Shown here in pieces: positions 5,367 to 6,471 of a DNA stretch of 6,471 nt. This DNA comes from Porphyrobacter sp. (GTDB lineage: Bacteria > Pseudomonadota > Alphaproteobacteria > Sphingomonadales > Sphingomonadaceae): the NCBI GenBank assembly GCA_014359685.1, contig JACIYY010000039.1, positions 1 through 6,471 on the forward strand, read 5' to 3'. A model generated the notes under the pieces. The model was given only the letters and a program-made list of their open reading frames with translations. It had not been told where the DNA came from and ran no database searches. The translations under genes and the position numbers were made by a program. Each line of letters begins with the position of its first letter. The first letter of the stretch is position 1.

Positions 5367-6375
5367 CAAAACCATGCAGATCAAGCCAATCACGCGGCTG
5401 CTGACGGGGCTGGCCCTGTCGGTCGCCGCGCTCGCGGGGCCTGCTGCGGCGCGCGACGTGCCGCTCGAAGCCGCCTTCGACTCGGCGTTCGGGACGGAGC
5501 TGCGCCAGCCGCGCGACTATAATGCCACCTATCGCAACGCGCTCGAACAGTCGCTTGCGCTGGTGGCGGATGGCTCGGCCGGCCGGATCGGTGTCGCCGC
5601 CCTCGACCTTTCCACCGGGCAGGAGATCGCGATCCTCGGTGACCAGCGCTTCCCGATGGCCAGCACCAGCAAGATCGCCATCGCCGCGACCTTCATGGAA
5701 GGGGTCGAACAGGGCCGCTGGAGCCTGTCCAGCGAGTTTCCGCTGATGCTGCCGGTCCGCTCCGCGCCGTTCTCCAGCGCGGTCGCGCCGGTGCGGCCGG
5801 GCCAGCACATGAGCGCGCGCGATCTGCTGGAGCTGATGATCACCCGCAGCTCCAACCCGGCCACCGACGCGCTGCTCGCCGCCGTCGGCGGTCCGGCAGC
5901 GGTCAACGACTGGGCGCAGCGCGCCGGCATCAGCGAATTCCACCTTGCCCGCGACATCGCCACGCTGGTCCGCGACGATGGAGAGATCGACCCCGCGCAA
6001 ACCGTCGATGTCCGCGACAGCGCCACGCCGCGCGCCATGGTCCAGCTGCTCAGCGGGCTTTACCAGGGCCGCTTCCTCAGCGATTCCAGCCGCCGGGTGA
6101 TCCTCGGCGCGATGGAGCGCTGCCGCACCGGCACCCGCCGCATCCCCGCGCTGATGCCGGGCGGCGTTACCGTGGCGCACAAGACCGGATCGCTGAACAA
6201 CACCTCCAGCGACATCGGTATTGTCACCGGGCCGGACGGGCGCGCGATCGTGGTGGCGATCTACGTCACCGGCCAGGGCTCGCGCCTCAACCGGGAGGCG
6301 AAGATCGCCAATATCGCCCGCACCATCTACGATGGCTATCAGTCGGGCACCGTGCTGGCCAACGCCACCTACTGA
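5362..6375 (+). CDS. Exported class A beta-lactamase-related serine hydrolase
   Basis: A 337-aa protein of the penicillin-binding/beta-lactamase fold (Beta-lactamase2 type). An N-terminal signal peptide, with basic residues then LLTGLALSVAALAGP, probably is cleaved after the AAA near residue 30, sending it to the periplasm. Motif 1 is STSK (nucleophile S101, K104), motif 2 is SSN (163-165) in place of SDN, and motif 3 is KTG (274-276). The segment following motif 2 (NPATDALLAAVGGP) and the TPRAM stretch at 222-226 align naturally with class A enzymes. In the omega-loop region the sequence is LARDIATLV (195-203), where a class A enzyme has the deacylating E166 and N170; by my alignment these are Ile199 and Val203. 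It may therefore bind or be acylated by beta-lactams, or act on another substrate, without efficient turnover. TTG 5362 has GGAAG 8 nt upstream; ATG 5374 (333 aa) is an alternative with GGACGGG 12 nt upstream. Confidence 0.88.
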   Translation: MNKTMQIKPITRLLTGLALSVAALAGPAAARDVPLEAAFDSAFGTELRQPRDYNATYRNALEQSLALVADGSAGRIGVAALDLSTGQEIAILGDQRFPMASTSKIAIAATFMEGVEQGRWSLSSEFPLMLPVRSAPFSSAVAPVRPGQHMSARDLLELMITRSSNPATDALLAAVGGPAAVNDWAQRAGISEFHLARDIATLVRDDGEIDPAQTVDVRDSATPRAMVQLLSGLYQGRFLSDSSRRVILGAMERCRTGTRRIPALMPGGVTVAHKTGSLNNTSSDIGIVTGPDGRAIVVAIYVTGQGSRLNREAKIANIARTIYDGYQSGTVLANATY

Positions 6376-6388
6376 CCCGTCCGTCGCC

Positions 6389-6408
6389 CCGCGCCGCCGA
6401 TGGCGCGG
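6389..6408 (+). other. Short GC hairpin after the serine hydrolase
   Basis: CCGCGCC (6389-6395) pairs perfectly with GGCGCGG (6402-6408) around a 6-nt loop, 14 nt after the TGA stop. It has no T tract, so it is more likely an mRNA 3'-end stabilising stem preceding the true terminator than a terminator itself. Confidence 0.3.
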
Positions 6409-6423
6409 TGGTGAACCGCAAAC

Positions 6424-6458
6424 AAAAAGGGGCGCGACCGCATGGCCGCGCCCCCTTT
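6424..6458. terminator. Bidirectional intrinsic terminator
   Basis: GGGGCGCG (6429-6436) pairs with CGCGCCCC (6447-6454) around a 10-nt loop. The stem can extend as AAA/TTT past one bulged C. On the plus strand the tail is short (TTTCATT), while on the minus strand the stem is followed by TTTTT (6428-6424). It can end the serine hydrolase transcript and would end a leftward transcript from the right even better. This implies a convergent gene just outside the window. Confidence 0.75.
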
Positions 6459-6471
6459 CATTCAGCCAGAA

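Overview
The window is high-GC bacterial DNA with a strong G/C third-position bias. Its gene content and protein style suggest an alphaproteobacterium, most likely a sphingomonad (Sphingomonadaceae). This placement comes from recognising protein families by eye, not from a database search. It looks chromosomal: no transposase, integrase, phage gene, CRISPR array, tRNA or rRNA is visible.

Layout. The left 2.4 kb is a leftward cluster, read in transcription order: exodeoxyribonuclease III (xth, 2434-1640), GTP cyclohydrolase II (ribA, about 1643-552) and a GNAT N-acetyltransferase (541-5). The genes are nearly contiguous, so they are probably one operon. Both junctions are odd. ribA has no ATG, GTG or TTG ahead of its conserved N-terminal region, and its best start is a CTG overlapping the xth stop. 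The acetyltransferase begins in a perfect 18-bp tandem duplication that provides two identical in-frame GTG starts.

The 317-nt gap 2435-2751 separates this cluster from a rightward pair. It holds a strong minus-strand intrinsic terminator preceded by two further hairpins. Because no minus-strand protein gene lies upstream, I read this as a candidate small RNA or a leader/attenuator of the xth-ribA operon.

The rightward pair is a Host_attach-family protein (2752-3159) and a 668-aa two-domain protein (3191-5197). The latter joins a protein-L-isoaspartate O-methyltransferase (Pcm) to an erythromycin-esterase-family domain. A 164-nt gap with short direct and inverted repeats follows. Then comes an exported class A beta-lactamase-like serine hydrolase (5362-6375) that keeps the SxxK and KTG motifs but appears to lack the deacylating glutamate of true class A enzymes. 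A bidirectional terminator closes the window.

Together the genes are mostly housekeeping, repair and stress functions: base-excision repair (Xth), flavin precursor synthesis (RibA) and repair of damaged aspartyl residues (Pcm). The points worth following are the Pcm-esterase fusion next to Host_attach, the putative RNA at 2517-2650, the ribA start, and the altered active site of the serine hydrolase.
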